Shown piece by piece: positions 39,075-48,737 of a DNA stretch of 64,000 nucleotides. A model generated the notes under the pieces. That model was not told the DNA's origin and did not search any database. It saw only the letters and a list, made by a program, of their open reading frames with translations. Positions within the stretch are counted from its first letter, which is position 1. Every line of letters starts with the position of its first letter. Source of the DNA: Ardenticatenales bacterium (GTDB taxonomy: Bacteria; Chloroflexota; Anaerolineae; Epilineales; Epilineaceae). The translations under genes and the position numbers were made by a program. The DNA lies in assembly GCA_020853525.1 (NCBI GenBank), contig JADYYS010000059.1:1-64000 (forward strand). Direction: 5' to 3'.

Positions 39075-39905
39075 TCACCCTCCGTCCGGTCCGGCTCGGA
39101 ACAGGTTGCTCAGGCTCCTGAGGAACCCCTTGGCCTCGGCTTCGTCCAGCGCCATGAGCGGCACGGTCTCGCCTTCGATCCGGGCTGCGATGTTGTGGAA
39201 CGCCCGACCGGCGCGCGACGACGCGTCCAGCGCCACCGGTTCGCCGCGGTTCGTCGCGGCCACGATGCCGGCGTCCTCGGGCACGACGCCGAGGATGTCG
39301 ACGCGCAGGATATCGAGCACGTCCGCCGTGGTCATCATGTCGCCGCGCGCCACGAGGTCGGGCTTGATTCGGTTCAGAATCAGGACCGGTGCCGGCTTGC
39401 CGGCGGCCTCGACGAGTCCGACGATCCGGTCGGCGTCGCGGACGGCGGACACCTCCGGCGTCGTCACGAGAATCACGCGATCGGCCGGCGCCAGCGCGTT
39501 GCGAAAGCCCTGCTCGATGCCGGCCGGCGAATCGACGAGGATGTAATCGACATGCGTGCGCAAGTCCTCGCAGACCTGAACCATCTCCTCCTGCGACACG
39601 TCGTCCTTGTCGGAGTGCTGATCGGCCGCCAGCATGAGCAGACCGGGCACACGCTTGTCGCGGATCAGCGCTCGTTCCGCGTCGACGACGCCGCGCACGA
39701 CGTGCATGAGGTTGTATACGACGCGGTTCTCCAGGCCCATCACGACGTCGAGGTTGCGCAGCCCGATGTCGGCGTCGATGACCGCCACCGTCCGCCCTCG
39801 CCGCGCGAGCGCCACGCCGATGTTCGCCGTCGTCGTCGTCTTGCCGACGCCGCCCTTGCCGGACGTGATCGTGAAGACCTGGGCGCGCTGGGACTGTTCG
39901 TCCAT
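39075..39905 (-). CDS. minD: Septum site-determining protein MinD
   Basis: MDEQSQRAQVFTITSGKGGVGKTTTTANIGVALARRG...DADIGLRNLDVVMGLENRVVYN (deviant Walker A KGGVGKTT). Start at 39905 preferred over ORF-track M at 39986. Confidence 0.95.
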   Translation of the reverse strand: MDEQSQRAQVFTITSGKGGVGKTTTTANIGVALARRGRTVAVIDADIGLRNLDVVMGLENRVVYNLMHVVRGVVDAERALIRDKRVPGLLMLAADQHSDKDDVSQEEMVQVCEDLRTHVDYILVDSPAGIEQGFRNALAPADRVILVTTPEVSAVRDADRIVGLVEAAGKPAPVLILNRIKPDLVARGDMMTTADVLDILRVDILGVVPEDAGIVAATNRGEPVALDASSRAGRAFHNIAARIEGETVPLMALDEAEAKGFLRSLSNLFRAGPDGG

Positions 39906-39958
39906 GGATGCTGGCTCCGGGAGTAGAGTGGGGTCGGGGGCCTGTATTGGCCGAGGCA

Positions 39959-39984
39959 GGGCAGGCACGGGGACCCGCCCGTAC
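39959..39984. repeat. REP-like palindrome copy in the minC-minD gap
   Basis: gggcaggcacggggacccgcccgtac; 24/26 identical to 58863-58888 (gggcaggcacggggacctgcccctac). Confidence 0.65.
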
Positions 39985-40030
39985 ATGGCTCATGCAGCTT
40001 GCAGCGTCAACTTCAAGTTCATCGCCGTCG

Positions 40031-40669
40031 TCATCGCCATCCCTCGACCACGATCCGTCCGTCGACCTCGCGCGCCACCTCCGGCACCGGCACCCGGTCC
40101 GGCTCCTCCGGCGCCCGGGCGAGCGCCGGTCCGATCCGCAGCTGCGTCGGTGCCAGGTCGAGCGCGCAGACCATCGCCCCGGCGCTCGCCAGCCCGGCCT
40201 CTACGGTGCCGCGCAGCCGTCCCCAGACGATGACATGGCCGCCGGCGATGATCTCGGCGCCCGGGTTCACATCGCCCAGAACGATGACCGTCCCATCATG
40301 GCTGATCCGCTGCCCGCCGCGCAAGGTGCGCTCGACGAGCAGCGCGCCTTCGGCGGCCACCGGTGCGGGGGCTGCCGGCGCCGTCGGGGCCGCCCGCCCG
40401 CCGATCGAGACCTCGACGAGCGACATGCCGGCCGCGGCCACTTTCTCCGCCAGCCGGGCGACGAGCACCGGATCCAACGGACCGGGCTTGACCTCGACCG
40501 CGGTCGGCGCGCCGGCGAAGAAGGTCCGGCCGCGCCGCGCCAGCTGGGCGTCGAGGCTGGCGAGGATGTCGTCCGGCGCCTCGCGGCCGTCGACGGTGAT
40601 CGTCACCGTGTTGCCGCGGCCCTTGATCGTCACCGGCGGCTTGGGCGGCAGCGGAACTTCCTGGCTCAT
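40031..40669 (-). CDS. minC: Septum site-determining protein MinC
   Basis: ATG 40669: MSQEVPLPPKPPVTIKGRGNTVTITVDG...LLVERTLRGGQRISHDGTVIVLGDVNPGAEIIAGGHVIVWGRLRGTVEAG: MinC C-terminal beta-helix signature; ATGA overlap with mrdA. Confidence 0.93.
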   Translation of the reverse strand: MSQEVPLPPKPPVTIKGRGNTVTITVDGREAPDDILASLDAQLARRGRTFFAGAPTAVEVKPGPLDPVLVARLAEKVAAAGMSLVEVSIGGRAAPTAPAAPAPVAAEGALLVERTLRGGQRISHDGTVIVLGDVNPGAEIIAGGHVIVWGRLRGTVEAGLASAGAMVCALDLAPTQLRIGPALARAPEEPDRVPVPEVAREVDGRIVVEGWR

Positions 40670-42843
40670 CCGTCGCCCCGTGACGGCGGGGCGTCCGCCG
40701 CGGCGCCGTCCGCCGCCGCGCCCGACGGCCCTTGGCCGGGCGACTCGGCATCGGCCTCGGCCGTCGGGCACGGCGGCGAGGTGCACGGCGTCGCTTCCGG
40801 GGCGGGCTGCGGGATGCCGAAGTACGTCCGCAGCACCTCGGCGGCGATCGGCGCGGCCACCTGCGAGCCCTCGATGATGTGGTCCAGACCGCGGCCGTCG
40901 ACGAACACGGCCAACGCGATCTCGGGCTTGTCGTATGGGGCGAAGGCGACAAACCAGGCATGGGTCAGCAGGTTGCCGTAGCGGTCGGTCCGTACGGTTG
41001 GCTTGCCGTCCTTGCCGGTGAACACGTCGGCGAACTCGGCCGTGCCCGTCTTGCCGGCGATCGCGACCTGCGGCGGCATGCCGGCCCACGAGGCCGTGCC
41101 GCCCGGCAGCACCGCCTGTCGCATCCCCTCGCGCACGAGCGCGAGGTGCGCCGGGTCGACGGGCACCTGCCGGATCACGCCGCCCGGCACCCGGCGCGGA
41201 TCGTCGCGGCCGTTGACGTCCGCAACGCGCGTCACGAGGTGCGGCCGATAGAGCGTCCCGCCGTTCGCCACCGCGGCCGTCGCGTTCGCCATCTGGAGGG
41301 GCGTCGCCAGCGAATAGCTCTGGCCGATGCCCATGTTGTAGGTCTGGCCGGTGCCCCAGTACTCGCCGTTGTGGGCCGCCAGCCACCGCTTGTCCGGCAC
41401 GAGTCCCTCGACCTCGCCGACGAGCTCGATGCCCGTCAGCGCACCGAGGCCGAACGCCATGGCGTAGCGGCCGAGCCGGTCGCTCCCAAGACCCGCCTGG
41501 TTCGCCCCGCCTTCGTAGTAGCCCCCGGCGACCTCGTAGAAAAAGACGTCGCACGATTGGGCCAGGGCGCCGACGACGTTCAACGCCCCGTGCCCGCCGC
41601 GATTCCAGCACACGAACTGTTGGCGCGCCGCGGGGTTGTAGGCGTGCGGCAGGTAGATGGCGCCGGGATCGACGATCCGCGTCTGGCCCGTGATCACGCC
41701 TTCCTGCAGGGCGGCGGATGCGGTGATGATCTTGTAGGTCGAACCCGGCGGCTGGCCCGTGAGGGCCCGGTTGACCAAGGGCAGATCGGGATCGGTCAGC
41801 AGCTTGACGAACGCCTCGGGTGAGGCGCCTGTCGAGAACATGTTGTTGTCGAACGTCGGCAGCGTCACGAGCGCCCGCACGGCGCCGTCCCGCGGGTCGA
41901 TCGCCACGACGGCGCCGCTCTTGGAGCCCGACTTGCGGAGTCCGCGCGCCAGCGCCTCCTCCGCCGCCTGCTGGAACGTCAGGTCGATCGCGAGCTCGAG
42001 GTTGTCACCCGGCACGGGCTCGCGGCGCGTCGTCTCCAGCCGCCGCAGGGGGCGACCATGGGCGTCGACGACGACGATCTGCTCCCCTTTCCCGCCGCGC
42101 AGCACGTCCTCGTAGCTGGCCTCGATCCCGCTCCGGCCGACGCTGTCGTACACCCGGTAGTCCTTGGCGAGGTAGCCGTCGACCTCCTCCTCGGGGATCG
42201 AGCCGGTGAAGCCGAGGATGTGGGCGAGCGTCGGACCGGCCGGATACTCGCGCACGCTGGACTCGGTCACGAGGACGCCGGGCAGATCGCCCTGGCGCTC
42301 CATCAACCGGAAGGCGGCATCGCGCGGCACGTTGCGGTCGATCGGGATCGGCTGCCAGCCGGCCCACACGGTCTCGCCCGCTTCGTTGACGGGCATGAGC
42401 CGGACGATGCTGCGCGGCGCCGCGAACATCGCCCGCACCGCGTCGTCCTGCGCGCCGCCTTGCGCGTCCCGCGGTCCGGACCGCCCGACGCGCATGCTGG
42501 CGGCACGGGGATAGACCGACATGCCGATGCGCTCCGCGACGGTATTCAGCACGCGCTCGCGCGCTTCGGCGGAAACGTCCGCCAGGGCCCCCGGCACGAT
42601 GGACACCGTGAACCGCGGGCGGTTGAAGACCACCTGCTCACCCTTGCTGTCATAGATCACGCCCCGGTCGGCCTCGATCTCCTGGGCCACGTAGCGGTTG
42701 TTGCGCGCATCCGTGCGCAGCTCGGCGCCGCGGATCACCTGGATCTGCCACTGGCGACCGAGGAGCGCCGCCAGCGCGACGACGACGATCGCCCGCAGGC
42801 CGATCAAGCGCGTGGTGCGGAGCGGACCCGGTACGCCCGCCAT
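40666..42843 (-). CDS. mrdA: Penicillin-binding protein 2 (transpeptidase)
   Basis: 'YPAGPTLAHILGFTG', 'LTGQPPGSTYKIITASAALQEG' (variant of SxxK: GSTYK), 'IAGKTGTAEF' (KTG), 'QSYSLATPLQMANATAAVANGGTLYRPHLV'. Start MAGVPGPLR at 42843. Confidence 0.92.
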   Translation of the reverse strand: MAGVPGPLRTTRLIGLRAIVVVALAALLGRQWQIQVIRGAELRTDARNNRYVAQEIEADRGVIYDSKGEQVVFNRPRFTVSIVPGALADVSAEARERVLNTVAERIGMSVYPRAASMRVGRSGPRDAQGGAQDDAVRAMFAAPRSIVRLMPVNEAGETVWAGWQPIPIDRNVPRDAAFRLMERQGDLPGVLVTESSVREYPAGPTLAHILGFTGSIPEEEVDGYLAKDYRVYDSVGRSGIEASYEDVLRGGKGEQIVVVDAHGRPLRRLETTRREPVPGDNLELAIDLTFQQAAEEALARGLRKSGSKSGAVVAIDPRDGAVRALVTLPTFDNNMFSTGASPEAFVKLLTDPDLPLVNRALTGQPPGSTYKIITASAALQEGVITGQTRIVDPGAIYLPHAYNPAARQQFVCWNRGGHGALNVVGALAQSCDVFFYEVAGGYYEGGANQAGLGSDRLGRYAMAFGLGALTGIELVGEVEGLVPDKRWLAAHNGEYWGTGQTYNMGIGQSYSLATPLQMANATAAVANGGTLYRPHLVTRVADVNGRDDPRRVPGGVIRQVPVDPAHLALVREGMRQAVLPGGTASWAGMPPQVAIAGKTGTAEFADVFTGKDGKPTVRTDRYGNLLTHAWFVAFAPYDKPEIALAVFVDGRGLDHIIEGSQVAAPIAAEVLRTYFGIPQPAPEATPCTSPPCPTAEADAESPGQGPSGAAADGAAADAPPSRGDG

Positions 42844-42845
42844 GC

Positions 42846-43352
42846 CTAACGCTCCCACGCCAGCCGCGGCGGGCCGCTGCGCCGCGCGAGCCAGCGCAGC
42901 GGAAAGTAGACGATCGGCAACCACAAGAGGTTGAGGAGCACGGTCGGCAGCACGGTCGGGACGAGCGCCGCAGGTCGGACGTCGACGATGTCCCCGATCA
43001 GACCGAGGACGACGATCTGGCCGGCGATGAAGACGATCGTCGCCAACGTGGTGAGCGCGGCCGGCATGAAGATCGCGTCCGCCAGCCGCCCGGAGCCGAG
43101 CCCGACGACGAGCGCCGCCGCGATGAGCGGCAGCGTGTACGTGCCGATCGGCTTGGGCGACATCACGTCGCTCAACAATCCGGCGGCGAGCGCCCAGGCC
43201 ATGCCCTGGCGTGGGCCGCGCACGTAGCCCCAGCTGACGACGACGAGCAACGTCAGCAAGGGCACGGCGCTGCCGAGCGCGGCCGAGGGCATGAGCGCGA
43301 CCTGCGCGATCACCACCCCGAGCAGGATGAGCGCCGCGCCGTACGGGTTCAC
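42846..43352 (-). CDS. mreD: Rod shape-determining protein MreD
   Basis: 168 aa, multi-TM; located between mreC and mrdA; 'LTLLVVVSWGYVRGPRQGMAWALAAGLLSDVMSPKPIGTYTLPLI' typical of MreD. Confidence 0.85.
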   Translation of the reverse strand: MNPYGAALILLGVVIAQVALMPSAALGSAVPLLTLLVVVSWGYVRGPRQGMAWALAAGLLSDVMSPKPIGTYTLPLIAAALVVGLGSGRLADAIFMPAALTTLATIVFIAGQIVVLGLIGDIVDVRPAALVPTVLPTVLLNLLWLPIVYFPLRWLARRSGPPRLAWER

Positions 43353-43366
43353 GACCGCACGTGCGT

Positions 43367-44320
43367 TCAGGGCCGGACGTCTGCGCCGGAAGCGGCCGAT
43401 CCGTCGGGGGCCGAGCCGTCGGCGGCGGAGCCGTCGGGGGCTGATCCGCTGTCCGTTGAACCGGCGGCGTCGGGCAGCGGCACGGCGCGCCAGCCGGTGA
43501 TGACGAGAGCGAACTCGACGCTGCCGAGGTCGACGAACGGCCGGACGACCGCCTCCTGGTTCGGCCGCTCGTCGCTCTGCCGCACCTCGATCACCTGGCC
43601 GATCGGCACCATCCGCGGGAAGCCGTTCGTGCCGTCGAGCCCGCTGGTGTGGATCACGTCGCCGACGACGATGTTGGGCGGCATGCCGGGCCCGTTTTGC
43701 GGCACGTAGCGCAGCGTGAGGTCGCCCCCGACCGAGCCGACGAGCATTCCGGTGGCCCGTGATCGCTCGACGCGCGCCCCGACGGCCGAACCGCCGTCGT
43801 TGATCAACAGGACCTGGCTCGCCTCGCCGAACGTGCGCACCACCCGGCCGACGAGACCGCGATGCGTGGCCACCGGGTCACCCTCGGCGACGCCGGCCAG
43901 ACTGCCCTGGTCGATCCAGATGGCATGCACCAGTCCGCCCGGTTCGCCGCCGACGACGTCCGCACGCACGCTGGCGCCCAGCAGATCGAGGTCCACGCGG
44001 TCCCGCTTGTAGCCGAGGGCGGCGCGAAGCTCTTCGTTCTCGCGGATCAGCTGGCCCTGCTTCGTGGACTCGACCTGGAGCCGGGCGTTCTCCTCGGTCA
44101 ACTCGGCCACCTTGGCCTCGAGCGCCTCGCTGCTGCGCGACCACTCCGTCACGACCCCCACCTGCTCGCGCGCGCCGCGCAGCGCATGCGTGACGGGCGC
44201 GAGGACGCGCGACAGCGTGCCGTTGATCGCCGCCGGCCCGCGCCAACCGCGCGCCAAGCCGAACACGACGCCGAGGAGCGCCAGCGCGAACATCCACGAC
44301 GGCCGGTCGCGGCGCGACAT
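43367..44320 (-). CDS. mreC: Rod shape-determining protein MreC
   Basis: 'LEAKVAELTEENARLQVESTKQGQLIRENEELRAALGY...IDQGSLAGVAEGDPVATHRGLVGRVVRTFGEASQVLLINDGGSAVGARVERSRATGMLVG'. Start MSRRDRPSW at 44320; low-complexity Ala/Asp/Gly/Ser C-terminal tail. Confidence 0.92.
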   Translation of the reverse strand: MSRRDRPSWMFALALLGVVFGLARGWRGPAAINGTLSRVLAPVTHALRGAREQVGVVTEWSRSSEALEAKVAELTEENARLQVESTKQGQLIRENEELRAALGYKRDRVDLDLLGASVRADVVGGEPGGLVHAIWIDQGSLAGVAEGDPVATHRGLVGRVVRTFGEASQVLLINDGGSAVGARVERSRATGMLVGSVGGDLTLRYVPQNGPGMPPNIVVGDVIHTSGLDGTNGFPRMVPIGQVIEVRQSDERPNQEAVVRPFVDLGSVEFALVITGWRAVPLPDAAGSTDSGSAPDGSAADGSAPDGSAASGADVRP

Positions 44321-44330
44321 CCGACGGCGC

Positions 44331-45401
<1,071 letters not shown>

Positions 45402-45459
45402 GAAAGCGGGCTCCTCAAACGGCCGCGGTACAGGAACGGACCTGCGGCGGACCCGGCGC

Positions 45460-45465
45460 AGTATA
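45460..45465 (-). promoter_or_regulatory. Extended -10 (TGGTATACT) upstream of mreB
   Basis: Minus strand TATGGTATACTGCGCC about 58 nt upstream of the GTG start. Confidence 0.4.
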
Positions 45466-45521
45466 CCATACGGGTCCGGCCCGGTCTGCTCGTACGTCGG
45501 CGCACGCCGCCCGTACGACGC

Positions 45522-45547
45522 AAAACGGGCGGCCTCTCGGCCGCCCG
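45522..45547 (-). terminator. Rho-independent terminator downstream of bL25
   Basis: Minus strand CGGGCGGCC GAGA GGCCGCCCG TTTT. Confidence 0.8.
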
Positions 45548-45615
45548 CGATTGCGATGATCTGGTCGTGATCCTGAAGCGCCGAGCGAGCCTGGCGACGT
45601 CGGCACCCCGAACGG

Positions 45616-46299
45616 TCAGTCGGCGTCCGTACCCGACTCCGACGCGCCGTCGTCCGCATGCGCGGCGGCGTACTCGGAGGTCGACGGGTCCATCGTCGCA
45701 AGGTAGTCGTCGTCGCCGACGACCGCCGCACCGCGCCGGAGCGCCGCCATGCGCGCGACGGCGCGGTTCGAATCGTCCATGATCCGGACGCCCTTCGGCA
45801 CGTCCACATCCGAAATGCGCAGGACCTGGCTGAGCTCTTTCAGCTTGCCGCCGTCGACGACGATCTCCTGCGGGAGGTCCTTGGGGAGGGCGCGGACGAT
45901 GACATGGTCGAGCAGCGCGCGGATCATCGCCTCGTTGCGCTGCACGGCCGGCGGCACCTTGCCCCCGATCCGCACCGGGATCGCCGTCTGGACGGGCACT
46001 CGCTCGCTGACCTCGAGCAGGTCGGCGTGGATCGGCGTGAGCTTGGTCGGGTGGATCTGCAGCGCCCGGGCAATCGCCAGGCGCGGCTTCTTGTCGCCCT
46101 CGATGTCCACGTGGATCAGCCGCGTCGTGCCGGCCTTGTGGAGGACGGCGCGCAGGTGCTTCGTGTCCACCTGCAGGCTGACGGGCTCGCTCTCGGGACC
46201 GTACAGCACGCACGGCGTCAAGCCGGCCCGCCGCAGCCCGGCCACCTTCTTGCCGAGAACCGTGCGCAACTGCGTGTTCAGAGTGATCTGCTCGCTCAC
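45616..46299 (-). CDS. rplY: 50S ribosomal protein L25 (bL25, CTC/TL5-type)
   Basis: GTG 46299: VSEQITLNTQLRTVLGKKVAGLRRAGLTPCVLYGPESEPVSLQVDTKHLRAVLHKAGTTRLIHVDIEGDKK...HADLLEVSERVPVQTAIPVRIGG: bL25 pattern. Confidence 0.9.
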   Translation of the reverse strand: MSEQITLNTQLRTVLGKKVAGLRRAGLTPCVLYGPESEPVSLQVDTKHLRAVLHKAGTTRLIHVDIEGDKKPRLAIARALQIHPTKLTPIHADLLEVSERVPVQTAIPVRIGGKVPPAVQRNEAMIRALLDHVIVRALPKDLPQEIVVDGGKLKELSQVLRISDVDVPKGVRIMDDSNRAVARMAALRRGAAVVGDDDYLATMDPSTSEYAAAHADDGASESGTDAD

Positions 46300-46453
46300 G
46301 ATGAGGCTCCTGCAACCGTCCCACGCGGACGCCCGAGCGGCGGCCGGATTGTCGATCCACCTGTGCTTGTCGATCCGACTCTGCCGCGGCGCCGAACGGT
46401 GCCGGCGCGGCGACGAACGGAGAGGATAAGGGCTTCGAGGCGTGAGCGCAAGT

Positions 46454-47545
46454 TCAGGGCGCGTCCGGACCGTGCGACCCCCGCGCATGTACCTTCTGGG
46501 GTCGTTTCGATCCGCCGTCCGCCCGCCAATCCGGCGGTCGCTCCCGCCGCCGCCACGCCCAACCGACCGGGTAGCCGAACATCTTGGCGACATCACCCGT
46601 GATCCGGATCACCGGCACGCACCACGCCGCGATCACCCGCTCGCCGACGGTCAGCGGCTGCCACTGGCGCGCAAGTCGCCGGTAGGGCTGCGCGACCATT
46701 GCCACGATGCCTGCCGCCGGAACGATCCACCACAAGGCGCTGTCGAACATGGCCAGGCCGACGAGCGACGGACCGGCCGCGACGTACGTGAGGTATCGGA
46801 CGGCGTGGCGCCTCCGCCACAGATCGGCCTTGCCGTCGCCGCGGGCGTACAGGTAGTACTGGCGGGCGAACCGGGCGAGGGACGATCGCGGCCGGAAACG
46901 AGCGACGGCCGACGGCGCGAAGGCAGGCGGTCCGGCGATCCGCTTGAGCCGGAGGTCGAACACGAGGTCCTCGCAGTAGTCGAGCCACTCCGGGTAGCCG
47001 CCGATCGCCGCGGCATCCGCCTTCAGGAAGGCCACGGACCGGCTGGACGGGAGGAACGTCGTCGGGTCGATGTCCCCCACCTCCGGCAGCGTCGTCGCGC
47101 CGAGCGCCGTTTCGAACGGGCCCTCCGGCGCGCTCGTGAAGAACCCGGCCGCCCAGCGCGCCTCGCCCCGCTCGATCGGCGCCACGAGGTCGGCCAGCCA
47201 GCCCGGCACGAGGCGCACGCCGGCATCCGTGGCCGCCAGGATCGGCCCGGCGGCCGCGGCGATCGCTGCGTTGCGGCCCTGCGAGATGTTTGCCCCCGGC
47301 CGCTCGACGAGCGTGAGCCGCAGCGCCTCGCCATCCGGCCGCGCCGCCCGCCATGCCCGCACCGCGCCGACGGTGCCGTCCGTCGAGCCGCCGTCGACGA
47401 CGACGACCTCGTCCGGGGGCCGGGTCTGCGCCGCGAGGCTGTCGAGAAGCGCTGGAATCGTCGCCGCCTCGTTGTACACCGTGGCGATCACCGATACCGC
47501 GCGAGCGGCGGGCGCGCCGGACGGGAGGTCGTCGTCGTCGTGCAT
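46454..47545 (-). CDS. Glycosyltransferase family 2
   Basis: AVSVIATVYNEAATIPALLDSLAAQTRPPDEVVVVDGGSTDGT...GANISQGRNAAIAAAAGPILAATDAGVRLVPGWL. Confidence 0.9.
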   Translation of the reverse strand: MHDDDDLPSGAPAARAVSVIATVYNEAATIPALLDSLAAQTRPPDEVVVVDGGSTDGTVGAVRAWRAARPDGEALRLTLVERPGANISQGRNAAIAAAAGPILAATDAGVRLVPGWLADLVAPIERGEARWAAGFFTSAPEGPFETALGATTLPEVGDIDPTTFLPSSRSVAFLKADAAAIGGYPEWLDYCEDLVFDLRLKRIAGPPAFAPSAVARFRPRSSLARFARQYYLYARGDGKADLWRRRHAVRYLTYVAAGPSLVGLAMFDSALWWIVPAAGIVAMVAQPYRRLARQWQPLTVGERVIAAWCVPVIRITGDVAKMFGYPVGWAWRRRERPPDWRADGGSKRPQKVHARGSHGPDAP

Positions 47546-47554
47546 GGTGGGCGG

Positions 47555-47560
47555 ATTATA
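47555..47560 (-). promoter_or_regulatory. -10 hexamer TATAAT 9 nt upstream of the GT2 ATG
   Basis: Minus strand CCCCGTATAATCCGCCCACCATGCACG. Confidence 0.4.
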
Positions 47561-47631
47561 CGGGGATGTTAACGGGGAACCGGCGCACCCGATCGGACGC
47601 GGCGCGGCGGTGGACCCTACCATTGTCGCCC

Positions 47632-48600
47632 ATGAGCATCGAATCGCCCGACGAAACCGCGCCGTCCCCGCTCCAGCCCCCCGCCACCGCCACCCTCGGC
47701 CCGCTCCGGCGCCGCCAGGCCGACGGCTGGTCGCTCGTCCTGTCCAGCGAGGGCATCGGCCACCAGCTCCTCTCCGGCGCCGACGGCCTCTACCTGGCCG
47801 TCGACGCCGGCGACGCCGCGCGCGCCTCGGCCTCGCTGGCGGCGTACATGGCCGAGAACGACGCGCCGGTCTTCGACACCACCCGCCGCCCGCCGTCCGG
47901 GCCGAGCGCCGATCCCGCCGGCCGGGCCGACATCGGCCTCGGCGTCGCCGCCGGCCTCGCGCTCCTCGCCGGGTTTGCCGTCACCGGCGACGCCACGCAC
48001 GGCGGCGGACTGGCGCCGCTCGGCGGAGCCGACAGCGGATTGATCCTGAACGGCGCACTGTGGCGGACCGTCACCGCACTGACGCTGCACGCCGGGATCG
48101 GCCACGTCCTGGCGAACGCGTTGGCGAGCGTGATCTTCCTGCCGCTCGCGGCACGCCGCCTCGGGATCGGCATGACCGTGCTCGGCACGATCGGCGCCGG
48201 TGCGATCGGCAACGGGCTGACCGCGCTCGTTCGTGGACCCGGTTCGCTCGGCGTCGGCTTCTCGACGGCCGTCTTCGGCGCGCTCGGCCTCTTGGCCGGC
48301 GCGCGCCTCGTCGACGGCGACCGCGGCGGGCGCGGCGGGCGCGGCGGGTGCTGGGTCGTGCTCGGCGCAGCCGCGGCGCTGCTGGCGCTCCTCGGCTCGG
48401 GCGAGCAGAGCGACGTGCTGGCCCATGCCTGCGGCCTGGCCTCCGGCGTGCCGATCGGCGCCGCGATCGCGCGGCTGGCGCGTGCGGGAGCGCCGGCGGA
48501 CGGGACGGGGACTTCCGTCGCGGGCGCGCGCCTGCAGTGGGCGGCCGGGATCGCGGCGGCGGCGATCATCGCGGGCGCATGGGGGCTGGCGCTGCGTTGA
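47632..48600 (+). CDS. Rhomboid family intramembrane protease-like protein
   Basis: 'LWRTVTALTLHAGIGHVLANALASVIFLPLAARRLG', 'GFSTAVFGALGLLAG' (catalytic Ser region), 'DVLAHACGLASGVPIG' (catalytic His). Confidence 0.82.
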   Translation: MSIESPDETAPSPLQPPATATLGPLRRRQADGWSLVLSSEGIGHQLLSGADGLYLAVDAGDAARASASLAAYMAENDAPVFDTTRRPPSGPSADPAGRADIGLGVAAGLALLAGFAVTGDATHGGGLAPLGGADSGLILNGALWRTVTALTLHAGIGHVLANALASVIFLPLAARRLGIGMTVLGTIGAGAIGNGLTALVRGPGSLGVGFSTAVFGALGLLAGARLVDGDRGGRGGRGGCWVVLGAAAALLALLGSGEQSDVLAHACGLASGVPIGAAIARLARAGAPADGTGTSVAGARLQWAAGIAAAAIIAGAWGLALR

Positions 48601-48704
48601 GGGGCATCGTCCAGCGGCGCCGTCCACGGCGGACGTCGGCGGGGACGATATCCGCCATGGTCATCCGTCGGCCGGGTCCGCGACGCCGGCGCAACGCCGC
48701 GCCG

Positions 48705-48710
48705 TATAAT
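48705..48710 (+). promoter_or_regulatory. -10 hexamer TATAAT upstream of recJ
   Basis: gccgTATAATcgtccc 27 nt before the GTG start at 48738. Confidence 0.35.
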
Positions 48711-48737
48711 CGTCCCACCCGCGAATCGAGGATCGCC

